Below are positions 1-10,820 of a DNA stretch of 64,000 nt, in pieces. This stretch comes from Paracyclopina nana (Eukaryota; Arthropoda; Copepoda; Cyclopoida; Cyclopettidae). The notes under the pieces are model-generated. The model saw nothing but the letters and a program-made list of their open reading frames with translations. It made no database searches and had not been told where the DNA came from. Position numbers and translations under genes: made by a program. The stretch is taken from contig JAGUCH010000002.1 in the NCBI GenBank assembly GCA_019096065.1, positions 6,522,501 through 6,586,500 of the forward strand, in the 5' to 3' direction. Every line of letters starts with the position of its first letter. The stretch's first letter is position 1.

Positions 1-1
1 G

Positions 2-1054
2 GCGAGACGCATCAACAAATATGGCATTGAGTACTTTGACCCTGAGGATCTCGTTGGCCTGACTGCTGCAACACCTCTTGCGTGCTTGGATGGTTTCAGC
101 ATGATCAAGGATTTGCTGTTGGAACCTATGCACAACTTTTCGGGTTGCGCTAAGCAAATGATTCGGCTTATGATGGGTTTCTCGTCAAAGTACAAGTGCA
201 AGAAGAAGACAATCACTCAGATGGGTTTGCTTCATGCCTTTGATAATCGATGGGAAGACATCTCCCTCCCGCGTGAATTTAATCGTCGAGCTCGCACAAT
301 GGGTGAACATTTCAATCACTACAAAACTCAGGAGATCATGTCGATCATCACGTGCGGATTGTTTGCATTTGGCGAAGCATTCGAGGGCGATTTCTACAAA
401 GGTTATGTCGAGACGTGGTACACATTCTGCTTCATCATCCATGCCACCCTGTTTGATGATGAGATGTACGCCTACATCGACGAGAAGTGCAACCTGCTGG
501 AAATGCAAGGTACTTTCTATGATCTCTTCTATGAAAACTTCGGTCTCGTGAACTGTTCGTGGAATATTCACACGTTTTATCACACTTACTACGCGAGGAG
601 CATCTCACGAATGCCTCACATAAGTGCACTAAGATTTGAAGGAGACCTTAGCTTCATTAGCCGCAACATCAAGCCAAACACGAAATCAGTACCGAAGCAG
701 GTCATGCGTCGAGTTTTCACCAGAAACTCGTCAAACCACAGCTGTGAAAACAAAGTGACCTTCTCCACCGCACCTGCCTCTCGCTTTTGCGATGATATTG
801 TGTATACAAAGGATAGGCGTTTCTTCCGTGTCACTCATGTCTCTGGAGCTGACTACATCGCTCGTCAGTTTATCACGAAGCCATTCAAAACTCCAGCAGC
901 ACCAGACCTGAAATGGGAAGTCATTGGCATCGTTGAATGGGTCAAGCTTGATCTTGATGTCGACCATGTTGTGCCAAAGAAAGAGTGTGTTGGCAAGGCC
1001 ATCATTGACAAGCGCTACCTCATCTCATTGCCATTCGACACTTTTTTCACTTAA
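2..1054 (+). CDS. Transposase-like protein, C-terminal part (5' end outside window)
   Basis: The frame is open from base 2 and ends at a stop at 1052-1054, so only the last 350 or so residues are seen. Near the start it has a leucine-rich stretch followed by EPMHNFSG. In large eukaryotic cut-and-paste transposase families (the CACTA-like group with DPMHN-type motifs) such a motif sits near the catalytic core. Downstream come the block W..FCFIIHATLFDDEMY and the pattern NIHTFYHTYYARS followed by LRFEGDL, which resembles the post-catalytic domain of those proteins. I base this on motif pattern only and see no complete catalytic triad. No terminal inverted repeat is visible after the stop. It may be a decayed transposon or a domesticated derivative. 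The family call is uncertain, but the long open frame is secure. Confidence 0.5.
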   Translation, partial: ARRINKYGIEYFDPEDLVGLTAATPLACLDGFSMIKDLLLEPMHNFSGCAKQMIRLMMGFSSKYKCKKKTITQMGLLHAFDNRWEDISLPREFNRRARTMGEHFNHYKTQEIMSIITCGLFAFGEAFEGDFYKGYVETWYTFCFIIHATLFDDEMYAYIDEKCNLLEMQGTFYDLFYENFGLVNCSWNIHTFYHTYYARSISRMPHISALRFEGDLSFISRNIKPNTKSVPKQVMRRVFTRNSSNHSCENKVTFSTAPASRFCDDIVYTKDRRFFRVTHVSGADYIARQFITKPFKTPAAPDLKWEVIGIVEWVKLDLDVDHVVPKKECVGKAIIDKRYLISLPFDTFFT

Positions 1055-2285
1055 GAAGACAACGACGAAGAAAATATGAACTATGTATAGCTTTCAAAAC
1101 TATGACAATTTTGATTCCACCACTTGATTCTTGTCATGCAATGACAAGCTTTGATTTCTTTTCCACCACTAGGGTAATGCATCGTAATCATTGAAACTAA
1201 TAATACTTGTCACATTGTCTAGTTCAAAATAAACGATATAAAACATGAAATTTTGTTTAAGGGAATTTTCATTTGCTCATATGAAATGCAACCAGAGCTT
1301 CTTTCAATTCAATTCATGTATTTGTTCATCGTTCATCAATCCAATTGATTGCGATCATCAAGTTTCATCAGATGTGCCTAAGAAAAACACAGAAAATATG
1401 AATTAATTTTACTAATTTAATTATCATGATATGCTTGCAATAAGTCGTTATAGTTTTCATAAGTATTCTTTTCTTTGGATGACAAAAAAAGATCATGAGA
1501 TTTCTAACTTCCATCTGGCCTAGCTTTTTCCGTCAATCTGGTATCATGAGAACCTGACGGTTATTTCATAAGTTTATGACGATCATTCTTAACTGATGTG
1601 AATCTGACGCATGACCACGATCTACTCATTAAGAAATGCGTGTAAAAATTTTGTGGGGTAGCTTGCAGGCAACTCAAGTTTATTTTGCATTTCAAATCAA
1701 AATTGTGGGAGAGATGATGAAGCGCGAGTGGGCAACATCATCCATAAAAGTCAAGGCAAAAAAAGCAGTAGACTGACTATAGCACCGGGTTCGAGCTCTA
1801 TCAGCTACGGCAACGCGATATAATTCCACAAATACTTATGCTACATAGATGTATGCGTACATAGTAGTCTGCTACGTTTATGCATTCTTTCCCAAGTGAA
1901 TATTTGTTCCGATGGTGCTCAGATTGCTTTTTCCGAGGAATCGTTGCATCGAGTTAAAGATTTTTAATAACCATATATTTTCTTTTGATCTACTGAATCG
2001 AGTACAAGAAGGTGGTTTTTCGCGGAATTTCCCATAAGGGTCTCCATTATCCAACACCTCAATAATAATGTCCATATACGTATAGGCACTCTCAATTTTC
2101 GAGAAATGGACAAATAGGGCCGTTGTGACAACGAGGTAGGGAGGGAGGGGGAAAAGGAGCATCCTTATATGGATGAGCGCGAGCAAAAAAGCATGCTAGT
2201 AGCCTTTTTTGGCCTTTCCAGAAATAATCGTAACGCAATATCATCATCGCATGTGGACAACTTATGTCGCTCCCTTTTATGTGGC
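1055..2285. other. Intergenic, AT-rich
   Basis: No convincing gene. Short frames on both strands have no recognisable product. A reverse frame at 1878-2186 lacks family features. Nothing else is seen here. Confidence 0.5.
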
Positions 2286-2594
2286 CTACCTATATCTTAT
2301 GTCCGATTGGACGTGGACAGAGTGCGATAGCCTCTTATATTTGGGCTTGTCATCGTCGTCTCCATCTTGGTCGTCAAACTCAGTGTCCTCGGCAACTTCG
2401 CGTTTAGAGCGCATGGGAACGAGCACGAGGCCGTGCCTAGAGGTCCTTTCTAGCAGCCTTTCTGGTAGCTCGTTCTGAAGCAGCCTCTGCGAGGCCTTCT
2501 TGGCCTCGCCTCGCAATAATTTCTGTTGCCAGTCCTCAGGGCTCGCCGAGCTGGCAACGCACACGACGACACACAAGACCAAAACCACGCGCAT
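2286..2594 (-). CDS. Small secreted protein with dibasic sites, unrecognised
   Basis: A 102-residue frame read from the ATG at 2594. The first 20 or so residues are a clear signal peptide: MR, then a run of V/L/C, then a small-residue cleavage region (SSAS). The mature part is charged. It has a KK pair, an SKR site, an acidic tract (DDQDGDDDD) and a KYKR site, followed by a 14-residue C-terminal tail. This layout of a short secreted chain with two basic cleavage sites fits a neuropeptide-like or other processed precursor, but I recognise no known peptide. The frame stays open upstream to 2729, and that part lacks signal-peptide character, so I chose the inner ATG. The stop overlaps a possible splice donor (AG|GTAGGC near 2287), so a downstream exon cannot be excluded. 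Confidence 0.45.
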   Translation of the reverse strand: MRVVLVLCVVVCVASSASPEDWQQKLLRGEAKKASQRLLQNELPERLLERTSRHGLVLVPMRSKREVAEDTEFDDQDGDDDDKPKYKRLSHSVHVQSDIRYR

Positions 2595-4049
2595 GTTACG
2601 CGACGCTGGCCATTCTTCGAATGCTACCCTTCTTTCAGCCTTGCTCAACAATCGCGGACTGCAAGATGAAAACGTCTCAAGAAGCGCTAACTTTTCGCTG
2701 AGCGCGAGTTTGAAGCAAGCGCGAGACATTGTACGTTGGCTTTAACCCGGGTAGACAAGCACGCTTTTTGCGTTTCTTTCCACATTGCGTAGGAGGCCGA
2801 AAATGGAGAATTTCTCAGAGTGGCAATTCTAATTAATGCGGAAGACCATGAATTTTCAATCAAGTTTTTTGGCTAATCCGATTGGTTTTCATACGAGCAT
2901 TACAGCCTGCTAAAATCCATACCACAGAGTTCAGAGAACAAAGAAGCAAGTTATTTTGCTAGTTTTATTTCTTTTAGCAGAGTGCCGATTCAGCAAAATA
3001 AATTGCAAGGATGACAGAGCATATTTATGACAGTTTATTTGGGTAGCCCGGGAGCTCGCTCAATATGTGTTTCTCTGTTTGTTGTGTTTGAATGCTCTAA
3101 AAACTGAAAAAGCCATAATACAAGTTTGTCATCACACTAGTATCGGTGCAACTCGCTTTTAAAATATTCTATTAGTGGGTTGCAAAATATTCCAAATTAG
3201 CAAATGAAAAGATATATTACGCATGCACTCTCTAGCTTGGCCAGGAGCTTAAATCAACGATGCTAAAGTGTTTGCCTATGCGATGGAAATTAATGTCTCG
3301 CCTCTTATTTGCTAAGCTTCAGAAGATGAGCGACTTTTAATCGCATCTAAGACCAGATCAAGAACACGAAAATTGCTTTTGACTGAATAGAAGCGAGAGT
3401 GATTGCTTAATTCAAGGCAGATAGCCCTTTTTGAAAAATTCTTAGTATTTCAGAGCAACTCTACCACCAGGCGCACATTTGCACAAAATGTATTTTGAAA
3501 ACTTCCTTAAGCGAAACTTTTTCAGCCTTCAAGTTTTCTCACATTTTCTCGTTTTGCTCCTTTCTACAGACCTATAACAACTCATCTATGACACCAGGCA
3601 TGAATTTTTTTCACACTACTCTCGTTATGTTTGTCTAAATGACCAGAAATATGGCGAATCGCGATTCTTTTCAGTCCATCTTGACGTTTTGCCAAGAAAA
3701 AAAGTAGGTTATACATAAGTTGGAGAAAAAAAAGCAAGGAATCGCAAGAGAAAAAAGGAGATTATATTTGTAAGACAGGAAACAAGCAAGGAATCGCGGG
3801 AATATTTTTTCAATAGCAAATAAAAGAAAAGTTAATTTACATTAAGAGCTCTGTATGTGCTCAAGCAGAATAGGCAGGAACATTGGAAGTTGCCTTCTTA
3901 AACGAATTTCAAATAATTAACGGTGCCCGATTAAACGTAACAATAATTCGACGACAATCTATTTATTTTAGAAAAAGGTCAAGGGTCTCAACAGAATGGC
4001 CGTCGTTCAACTTTTGACAATCTATGACATAGATAGCACTGTCAGGAAT
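2595..4049. other. Intergenic, AT-rich, with TRMT1 3' end
   Basis: No gene-like frame was found. An AATAAA on the minus strand near 3961-3966 is a plausible polyadenylation signal for the TRMT1 gene that ends at 4050. The rest is low-complexity AT-rich sequence. Confidence 0.45.
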
Positions 4050-6261
4050 TCAGTCCACTTTACCTTTTTTGTTCAGGCTGGAAGGATCTTCATTGTTTAG
4101 CCTTTTCTTGGCAGTGTATTTACCTTGATTTTTAGCTCGCTTGTCATCCTCTTTCGACACTGCTTTTGCTCTGCTCTTGGGCCCCCAATTAGGAGGGTTG
4201 ATTTGGAACCTCAAGAGCTTGGAACTTCTTGACGGAGGCTCTGCATCGGGATGTTCAGCAAAGTTAACATTTGCTGATGTGAAGTTGTCTTCTCGGCCTA
4301 GTATTGCCTTGCACACATCATTCCAGTTATCCTTGTTCGAGGGGTTGAGCTTCTCGTAAGCTCTCATCATGTCCCATATGAAGTCATTAGGAGCATCTGT
4401 TTTAAATGCCAATTTGTGAGCATGGGACAGAGATACTCTGTAGCCTCCATTCAAAATAGCCGACCTGAACACGGTCAACTTGTCCATTCTTGTTTTGATA
4501 ATTGAGCATAGACGATCCTGGATGTAGTAAAAAGGCACATCAGCTAGCTCCTCATTCACTACGGCAAGCATGCCAGCCATTCTTTCAATGGTTCCAAAGC
4601 TGTGGTCCTCGTTTGACTCAAGGCCTTCCCTTAGTCTAGAAACAAAGCCCATGTCGTGAATAGGCGCTAGCCAAAAAGGGCCACCGACATGATGGCTATG
4701 AAAGCAATATTTGCACTTTTGATCCACTGGAGGTCCCTTTGGCAGAACATACTTCTTGTTACCTTTATCATCCGTAACTACTTCTCCTGAAAACAAATTG
4801 ACAGCTTACGATTTTTGCAAAGACCACATGGAGAGCCAAGCTTACCTAGTCTGCTGTAAGATATAGACTCGCAGCCAGAACACTGGTACACATGTCCTAG
4901 TTTGCTGGAAGTTTCTTTGCACTTTTTCTGAAAAAAATAGTCGATCATTGTAGTTCAGACGCATTAGTTTATGCAAAATATCTCTCACTTGGCTTGTGAA
5001 GACTCGAACGAAAATCCTCACATAGAAATCGATGCTCAGCGATAATAATGGTTCCTGAAAGATAAGCCAGAAAGTTATATTTTGTTGGTTGACCTTGCTT
5101 GCAAGAATGAACAACCCATCATATTAAAATAATTTAATGATAAGCCTCTGAAAGGGAGAGTATATGTTGAGAGGTCACTGCTAGACTTCATTGTAGCTGC
5201 AACCAAACAAAACAACGAAATTTCAATTATAATGAGAAGTGATTTTAGAAAAAAATACAATTTCCTTTTTTTCCAATCTATAATTGTGCATGCTGTAACT
5301 AAGTACTTGTATGGTAGGATATGTAAATGAAGGAGCATGATTATGCAGGCTAAATGCATAATTTTGAAAAAGGATCCAAAAAATTGATTTTGTGAAAAAG
5401 ATGACTCACAATGTATCTTCCATATCGGTTAGCATGTGCTTCAATGCATTGCAAAGCAATTCTCAAAGCCATTTCGTGCGAATTTTTCCCCCTAAGTGAC
5501 ACTGCTCCATACTTGGAGTAACATGTTTCCGGAGCATTTCCGCAAAGAACTGAAAGAGGAGAATAGTCAGTTCAGTAAAAAATGCAGGATTAGGCTAGAT
5601 AATTACCAGCCATATCCGTGGCAGTTACGCAAAGCAGTCCACCTTCAGCAACACTTTGAACTGCGCTGTCCAAGAAGTGAGTGGGGGATCCATAAGGATC
5701 CAGATCAATCACATCGAATTTGGTTTGTTTTCCCTTGAATTTTGCCATAAGTGCGGCAGCATCTGAGTGAGAAGACTCGACTTTATCTGCAACTCCATTT
5801 CTCTGAATGTTCAGATCAATCGAATCGACAGCCCTCTTAGAAAAATCATTGGCCACTATTTTCTTCGCACGAGGAATCTCTTGGGCATATCTCACAGACC
5901 TAAGGCCAGTGGCAGATAGCGCTTCCAAAATAGTCAATCCGTCAGGAAAGCTGAATTTTTCATCGCTCTCCCTATCCTTGGCAAACTGATTGATGGCAGC
6001 AATGCTCATATCACGATTGAATTGTTGAACTGGAAATTTAAACACGGTGAACGATTCTTCTCAAGAGCTTTGCATTAGCAATTTACCAGGATTGTAGAAG
6101 ACATCACTTGATTTCACGTCACTGACGTAAATTGTAGCCTTGCCCTCTGTAACATTATCGTTTTTCGCCATTGTTGATGAAATCGGACGTATTTTCACAA
6201 CCAAAATCTTGCGAATGAAAAGTGAAGCAATATCACATGCCGCTCTTTTGTTTACGTTCAT
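4050..6261 (-). CDS. TRMT1: tRNA (guanine(26)-N2)-dimethyltransferase
   Basis: The enzyme uses S-adenosylmethionine to make N2,N2-dimethylguanosine at position 26 of tRNAs. I read six exons: 6261-6087, 6029-5607, 5549-5410, 5054-4989, 4927-4846 and 4786-4050. Splice sites are canonical, phases match, and the first two introns are 57 bp. Family motifs in order are VFYNPVQQFNRD, the SAM-binding segment ALSATGLRSVRYA, the catalytic-type DVIDLDPYGSP, ETCYSKYGA, the core end FYVRIFVRVFTSQ, a Cys pair (CSGC, then CKYC) for a zinc site, and HDMGFV. An ATG at 6171 gives 510 residues. The ATG at 6261 adds a basic, hydrophobic 30-residue leader that could be a mitochondrial presequence, as in other TRMT1 proteins with dual location. 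The lysine-rich tail lacks the C-terminal CCCH finger of vertebrate TRMT1. Confidence 0.93.
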
Positions 6262-6585
6262 ATTTGTTTTATGTCGTAGAGCTCTATGAAAATCACAAAT
6301 ACTGTTAGTGCTTCATTATTTCTAAGGCGCAAAATAAGCCCTATGACGCATCAAAAAGAAAAATGAGACATTTTTTTTAGAACCTATTGTCAACAAAATT
6401 TGTTTTTAATTACTGAAGATTGCTATTTAAAGGATTTGTGTTGAGTTGTGGCAATCACAAGTTAAAAAAGTTACATTTCTGACTTACTTGACTTATATGT
6501 TGAGTCGTGACTGCGAAATTTTGAATTTTCGTGAAATGTCAACACGTTCGTTGGAAGTGAAATCTACTTTTAAATACCCCTGAAA
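6262..6585. promoter_or_regulatory. Divergent intergenic region, likely shared promoter
   Basis: This 324-bp gap separates the start of TRMT1 (leftward) from the start of the KEN-box protein gene (rightward). It must hold both promoters. It is AT-rich. I could not pick a firm TATA box or initiator. Confidence 0.4.
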
Positions 6586-7725
6586 ATGGGTCGTAAAAAG
6601 AGTGCTCCTAGCAAAACTTCCAAGTCCAATGATGACAGTTTTGACGAGGAGGCAGCAAGAGAAATTTATCGCAAGAGGAGCTACCAGCCTCCAGAGAACA
6701 AAGGTCTTGAAACAGTCTTGGAGTTGCCTGAGGAGACACTAGAAGCAGATTGTTCTCGGTCAAGAGCGACAAAAGGGAAATTAATCCCTAAAATGCGCAT
6801 GCTGACTACGCAACCTTACCACATTCAAGACAAGGACAAAGATTCCCTTCGGAGAAAGCAAGCGAGCAAGCTGTTCAAGGGGAGAAAAAAGCCGAAGTGG
6901 CAAGGACTCACCGCTCAGCAAGAATCTGCTCTATTGGAGGCTATTGCATCGAAATCTGACTCAGACGAAGACGAGACTGAAGAAAAGCATCTCATTCCCT
7001 TTATAATAGCTGATTCACCGCCATTGAGGCTAAGTGAAGATAGTTCCCCAAATGAAGAAAGTCTAGCTTCTAAAACTGACGAGATTGAATATGAGGAGGT
7101 ATTCCAAACAGATATTCTACAGAAAAGTGCAGAAAAGAGCCCAGACCAAAGTAATTTATCGAGGTTGGCTAGTACATCTGTGAGCAGCTCAACAGATGAC
7201 GAAAAGTTCGCTTCTGTTATTGACAAGGTTGTCGCCTCCATAACAATGACTGAAAAATTGAGCAAGGAAGAGATGGAAAGTATTGAAGAGGCTGATAAGT
7301 ACCTTGGGCTTATAGGCTTTGATGATAGCGAAAAAGTGGCGGCAAATCACCCAAAAAACGATGCTCGACAGGATAGTATTATTAAAGCAGATGCATTTCT
7401 CGGCCCATTGGGTTTTGAAGATGATGATAGCAATTTTTGCAAACACAATATGATCATCAACAAAGAGAATATCAAGTCAAAGCGTGAGTCGAAGATAGCG
7501 AATGTTCGCCGAAGCTCTCGCTTTTTCGCACCTTTGGCTGAAAAGCAGCCCTCATCTTGTCTCGGATCGATCTATACTGATGTTGAGGTGAAAGATCGCC
7601 CTACAAGGCGAAGATCCAAACTTTTAGTGCGCCCTAATTTGCAAATATTGGAGAAAAGGGCGAGCTCTCCTATTGAAGAAGCGCTTAAGTTGATCACAAG
7701 TAATGAACAACCGATTAGATTTTGA
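6586..7725 (+). CDS. Unrecognised acidic protein with KEN box and duplicated GF motif
   Basis: A single open frame of 379 residues. I do not recognise its family. The N-terminus is lysine/serine-rich and is followed by a conserved-looking basic patch around residues 75-110 (RRKQASKLFKGRKKPKW). The middle is Ser/Asp/Glu-rich and probably disordered. A motif is duplicated at residues of about 227-245 (ADKYLGLIGFDD) and 265-283 (ADAFLGPLGFEDD). A KEN tripeptide (INKENIKSK) lies near residue 295, and a basic RRSSRFFAPL segment follows. KEN boxes mark many APC/C substrates, so a cell-cycle protein (sororin- or Tantalus-like) is possible, but this is inference. The stop lies only 63 bp before the CDK10 start codon. 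Confidence 0.7.
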   Translation: MGRKKSAPSKTSKSNDDSFDEEAAREIYRKRSYQPPENKGLETVLELPEETLEADCSRSRATKGKLIPKMRMLTTQPYHIQDKDKDSLRRKQASKLFKGRKKPKWQGLTAQQESALLEAIASKSDSDEDETEEKHLIPFIIADSPPLRLSEDSSPNEESLASKTDEIEYEEVFQTDILQKSAEKSPDQSNLSRLASTSVSSSTDDEKFASVIDKVVASITMTEKLSKEEMESIEEADKYLGLIGFDDSEKVAANHPKNDARQDSIIKADAFLGPLGFEDDDSNFCKHNMIINKENIKSKRESKIANVRRSSRFFAPLAEKQPSSCLGSIYTDVEVKDRPTRRRSKLLVRPNLQILEKRASSPIEEALKLITSNEQPIRF

Positions 7726-7766
7726 ATTTGCCGCCAAATCGTCATACCAGCTAAAGTTTGTAAACA

Positions 7767-7772
7767 AATAAA
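7767..7772 (+). promoter_or_regulatory. AATAAA polyadenylation signal between two close genes
   Basis: An AATAAA lies 42 bp after the stop of the KEN-box gene and 17 bp before the CDK10 start codon. Cleavage 10-30 bases downstream would fall at or inside the CDK10 start. The two transcripts must therefore overlap, be dicistronic, or use another signal. Confidence 0.5.
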
Positions 7773-7788
7773 CAGTTCGCGACTAGAA

Positions 7789-9084
7789 ATGAGCTCGTCT
7801 TTGCTGAATGTCGGGGTTTCGCCTCCAAGTAGTCGTAAAAGGGGTAGGCAAGAAATGAGTTTTGTGGGCGGAGGCCGAGAAGATTTCTCTGAGGTCGTTG
7901 CAAAGAAATCGGCCCTTTTCAACCTCCGTACAGGGAAGCCATTTGACATCAAGGAGAAGGACATCCACGGGAGGACAAGAGATGTCAACGAATTTGAAAA
8001 ACTCAATAGGGTTGGTGAAGGGACCTATGGGATTGTCTACCGTGCTCGAGATACCAAATCCAATGAAATTGTAGCGTTGAAAAAAGTGCGCATGGAGCAA
8101 GAGAAAAATGGGCTGCCTGTAAGTGGACTTCGTGAGATTGCCATTTTGATGGAATGCCGCCACGAGAATGTGGTGAAGCTGCGCGAGATTGCAGTTGGCA
8201 AGAGTCTCGAAAACATCTTTCTCGTAATGTCGTACTGTGAGCAAGACTTGGCGTCGTTGATCGACAATATGCCAGTCCCTTTCAGCGAATCACAAGTCAA
8301 ATGTATCATGTTGCAAGTGTTTCGTGGTCTCAGATATCTGCACGACAACTTCATCGTACATCGCGACCTGAAAGTGTCAAATTTACTTCTCTCTGATAAA
8401 GGCTGCTTGAAGATAGCTGACTTTGGCCTTGCCAGACTTTTTGGTGTACCGCTCAAACCAATGACTCCCAAAGTTGTAACATTATGGTATCGCAGTCCAG
8501 AGCTGCTGTTACACTCACAGACTCAAACGACTGCCATCGACATGTGGTCGGCCGGTTGTATCCTTGGAGAGCTCCTCGACCATAAGCCGCTTTTACCAGG
8601 GCGCAGCGAAATCAATCAGCTAGATCTAATAATAGACCTGCTCGGTACTCCTACAGCGGCCATCTGGCCCGAGATTGAGACTCTTCCAACGCTCAAGGAG
8701 TTTACGCTCAAACGCCAGCGTAAGTAACTTGAAAACCAAATTCAGAAGTACATAATGTTATTAATGGTCATTACTTTTGTTTTAGCTTACAACAACTTGA
8801 AGCAGAAATTTTCATGGTTGAGCCCTGCAGGAATTCGCCTCCTAAACTTCCTCTTCATGTATGACCCCCAAAAGAGAGCTACAGCTGATGAGTGTCTTCA
8901 GTCGTCTTACTTCAAAGAGACTCCCTTTCCAGCAAGTCCGAAACTTATGCCCACTTTTCCTCAACATCGCAATCAATCTGCGAGCCGAGGCAATGCGGAG
9001 GCCCCTAATTTGTCGTTTGAGTTGAGTCAGACCCAAGCCTCTATAACCGACCTGATACAGTTGCAAATTAATGCCAAAAAATAA
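7789..9084 (+). CDS. CDK10: Cyclin-dependent kinase 10
   Basis: A Ser/Thr kinase of the PITSLRE/CDK10-11 group. In other animals CDK10 pairs with cyclin M and acts on ETS2 and cell-cycle control. There are two exons, 7789-8719 and 8786-9084, split by a 66-bp intron; the phase is correct and the joined codon gives Pro in RQPYNN. Visible kinase motifs are the Gly-rich loop [11 protein letters not shown], the VAIK lysine in VALKKV, the cyclin-binding PVSGLRE helix (the PSTAIRE position), the catalytic [14 protein letters not shown], and the activation segment ending [11 protein letters not shown]. The tail motif ELMPTFP-like ([11 protein letters not shown]) is typical of CDK10 and separates it from CDK11. 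The predicted length is 409 residues. The AATAAA at 9080-9085 overlaps the stop codon. Confidence 0.95.
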
Positions 9085-9085
9085 A
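9080..9085 (+). promoter_or_regulatory. Polyadenylation signal overlapping the CDK10 stop codon
   Basis: AATAAA spans the TAA stop at 9082-9084. If it is used, the CDK10 3' UTR is only about 10-30 bases long. A U-rich stretch follows directly. Confidence 0.45.
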
Positions 9086-9600
9086 TACAATTTTTGTAAG
9101 CATTTTATTTCAAAAAAGGGGGAAGTTGTTGTTGTAGGTAGAAGTATAGTACGTATGTGGTCAAGAAGCTAAATGAATTTCAAACTCAGATCTCGCGCGA
9201 GGTCACTCTTAGTTTATATACACATAATGATTATTATTAAGGCCAATAAGGCTCTAGGAGCCGCGACGAAGTGACTCTCCTCTGGCAATACTGGAATGTG
9301 AAGGCTCTATACACACTGTCACTATTGTAAGTTTATATGTATATGTGCAGATACATACACAACATGTTCCTTGTACTTGTGGTCGTGGTAAAAGAAGCTG
9401 CCAACTTAGGTTTAGTTGAAATAGAGGATGTGGGAAGAATGCCTTCCAAGGAGGGCATATTAAACACTCAAGAGGGGGGAAGAGCAGCAGAAAATTGTGT
9501 CTAAACGAAGGAGACTGCCTAAGTAGCATATAGCAAAGTTTGGTTGTTAGCGTAGTTTGCTCGTTGGTGTAATGAAAGACCTTGACAAAAGGCCTCTGAA
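9085..9600. other. 3' region between CDK10 and extradenticle
   Basis: The two genes converge here. The stretch presumably holds the extradenticle 3' UTR. No gene-like frame or repeat is seen. Confidence 0.4.
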
Positions 9601-10820
9601 TTAAAAGCTTTGAAAGCTTGATCCTCCTTCTCCACCACTAGAGCCTCCACTGGGGAAAGGTGAGCCACCCCAAGGCGAGCTGCCACCAGGTGCCACAGAG
9701 GCCGCGGCTGCTTTCGCTGCGTACATGTTGGCCTCTTCTTGAGCCTTAACAATGTTCTTCTTGTACCTGATTCGTTTGTTGCCGAACCAATTGCTCACCT
9801 GCAGAGTAATGCATTGTTTCAATGAGGATCTAGGAAGGGCTATTTCCCCCCAATTGGTAAAGCCCACTAACCTGAGAAACTGTGATGCCGCATTTACGTG
9901 CTAGTTCTTCCTTGACCTCCTCAGACGGATAGGGATTGGCGAGGTTTGAGTAGAAGTACTCGTTCAGAATCTCCGACGACTTTTTGCTAAAGTTTCGCCT
10001 CTTACGGCGAGCGTCTAGGAACCGTGATCGAAGGATCATCACTGCCTCACAGGTGCTCTGCTTCAATTGAATCTGAAAACCAATGATGAGAAATCGTTCG
10101 CTGATAAGGAACCCATTTTGCCACTTCCTACCTGAATTGCGCTGAACTTTTTGTTGATGATTTGCACCATCCGCTCAATTTCTTTCGCAGTGATGGGCCG
10201 AGTGCGGCTTTGCTCTCGGAGGAGATTCATGACGTGGGTGGTGAACTCGTTGCAGCCCTGGTCGTACTTCTCCACCTCTTGCTGGTAAATGGTTCGGATT
10301 TGGGCAAGCTTGTTTTTGTAGTCAGAGTGCTCGATGGCTGTGCTGTCCTGGCCCAGATTCTGGGGAGGAGCTCCGCCCTTCTCGGGCCCCATGATGCCCT
10401 CGGCGACAAGCATATTGTCCAGCCTCATGAGTTGCGGGTCGGGTGGATTGTCGTCTTGGACGTTGCGGAGGCTGAGCACGGTCCGCTCCTTGATCTCGCA
10501 CAACACGGAGAACAGGGCCGACTTCATGCGGTGGCAATTGAGCGTGTGTTTGCGAGCCTGGAACAATGAATAATAAATGAGCTTGGCGGTCTTGAGACCG
10601 AAGCGAATCGAACCTGGGCCTCATCTAAACTCTGGTCCGTGATGTTCAGGATTTGGTCGAGGATCTGATTGATGTCGGAGTAGTTGGAGCCGGAACCGTT
10701 GTGGCCGGTGTCGCCCACGGCTCCATTTCCTCCGGCGGGGTCTTGCGGTGAGCCCGCTTCTTGCGGCGACTGTTGGGTGTCGAGGCCGTAGCCTCCGTAG
10801 CCGCCGGACAGAGGGTGCAT
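9601..10820 (-). CDS. exd: Extradenticle / PBX TALE homeodomain protein
   Basis: A homeodomain transcription factor and Hox cofactor, also a partner of Homothorax/Meis. Four exons at 10820-10614, 10557-10132, 10072-9872 and 9798-9601 join in frame to 343 residues. The N-terminal PBC-A region starts around residue 47 with [21 protein letters not shown], followed by the PBC-B region. The TALE homeodomain lies in exons 3 and 4 ([20 protein letters not shown]). It has the three-residue loop extension around NPYPSEE, and the DNA-recognition helix is [12 protein letters not shown]. Exon 3 ends inside helix 3. The C-terminal tail after the homeodomain is short and Gly/Ser-rich, as in insect exd and unlike the long vertebrate PBX tails. 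The exon 1 donor (CAG|GTTCGA) is weak but gives the correct protein. Confidence 0.96.

Noticed and set aside
10162..10569. Plus-strand open frame of 135 codons over extradenticle exon 2
   Set aside because: It is the complement of a conserved PBC-domain exon with correct splice sites. The frame is a shadow.
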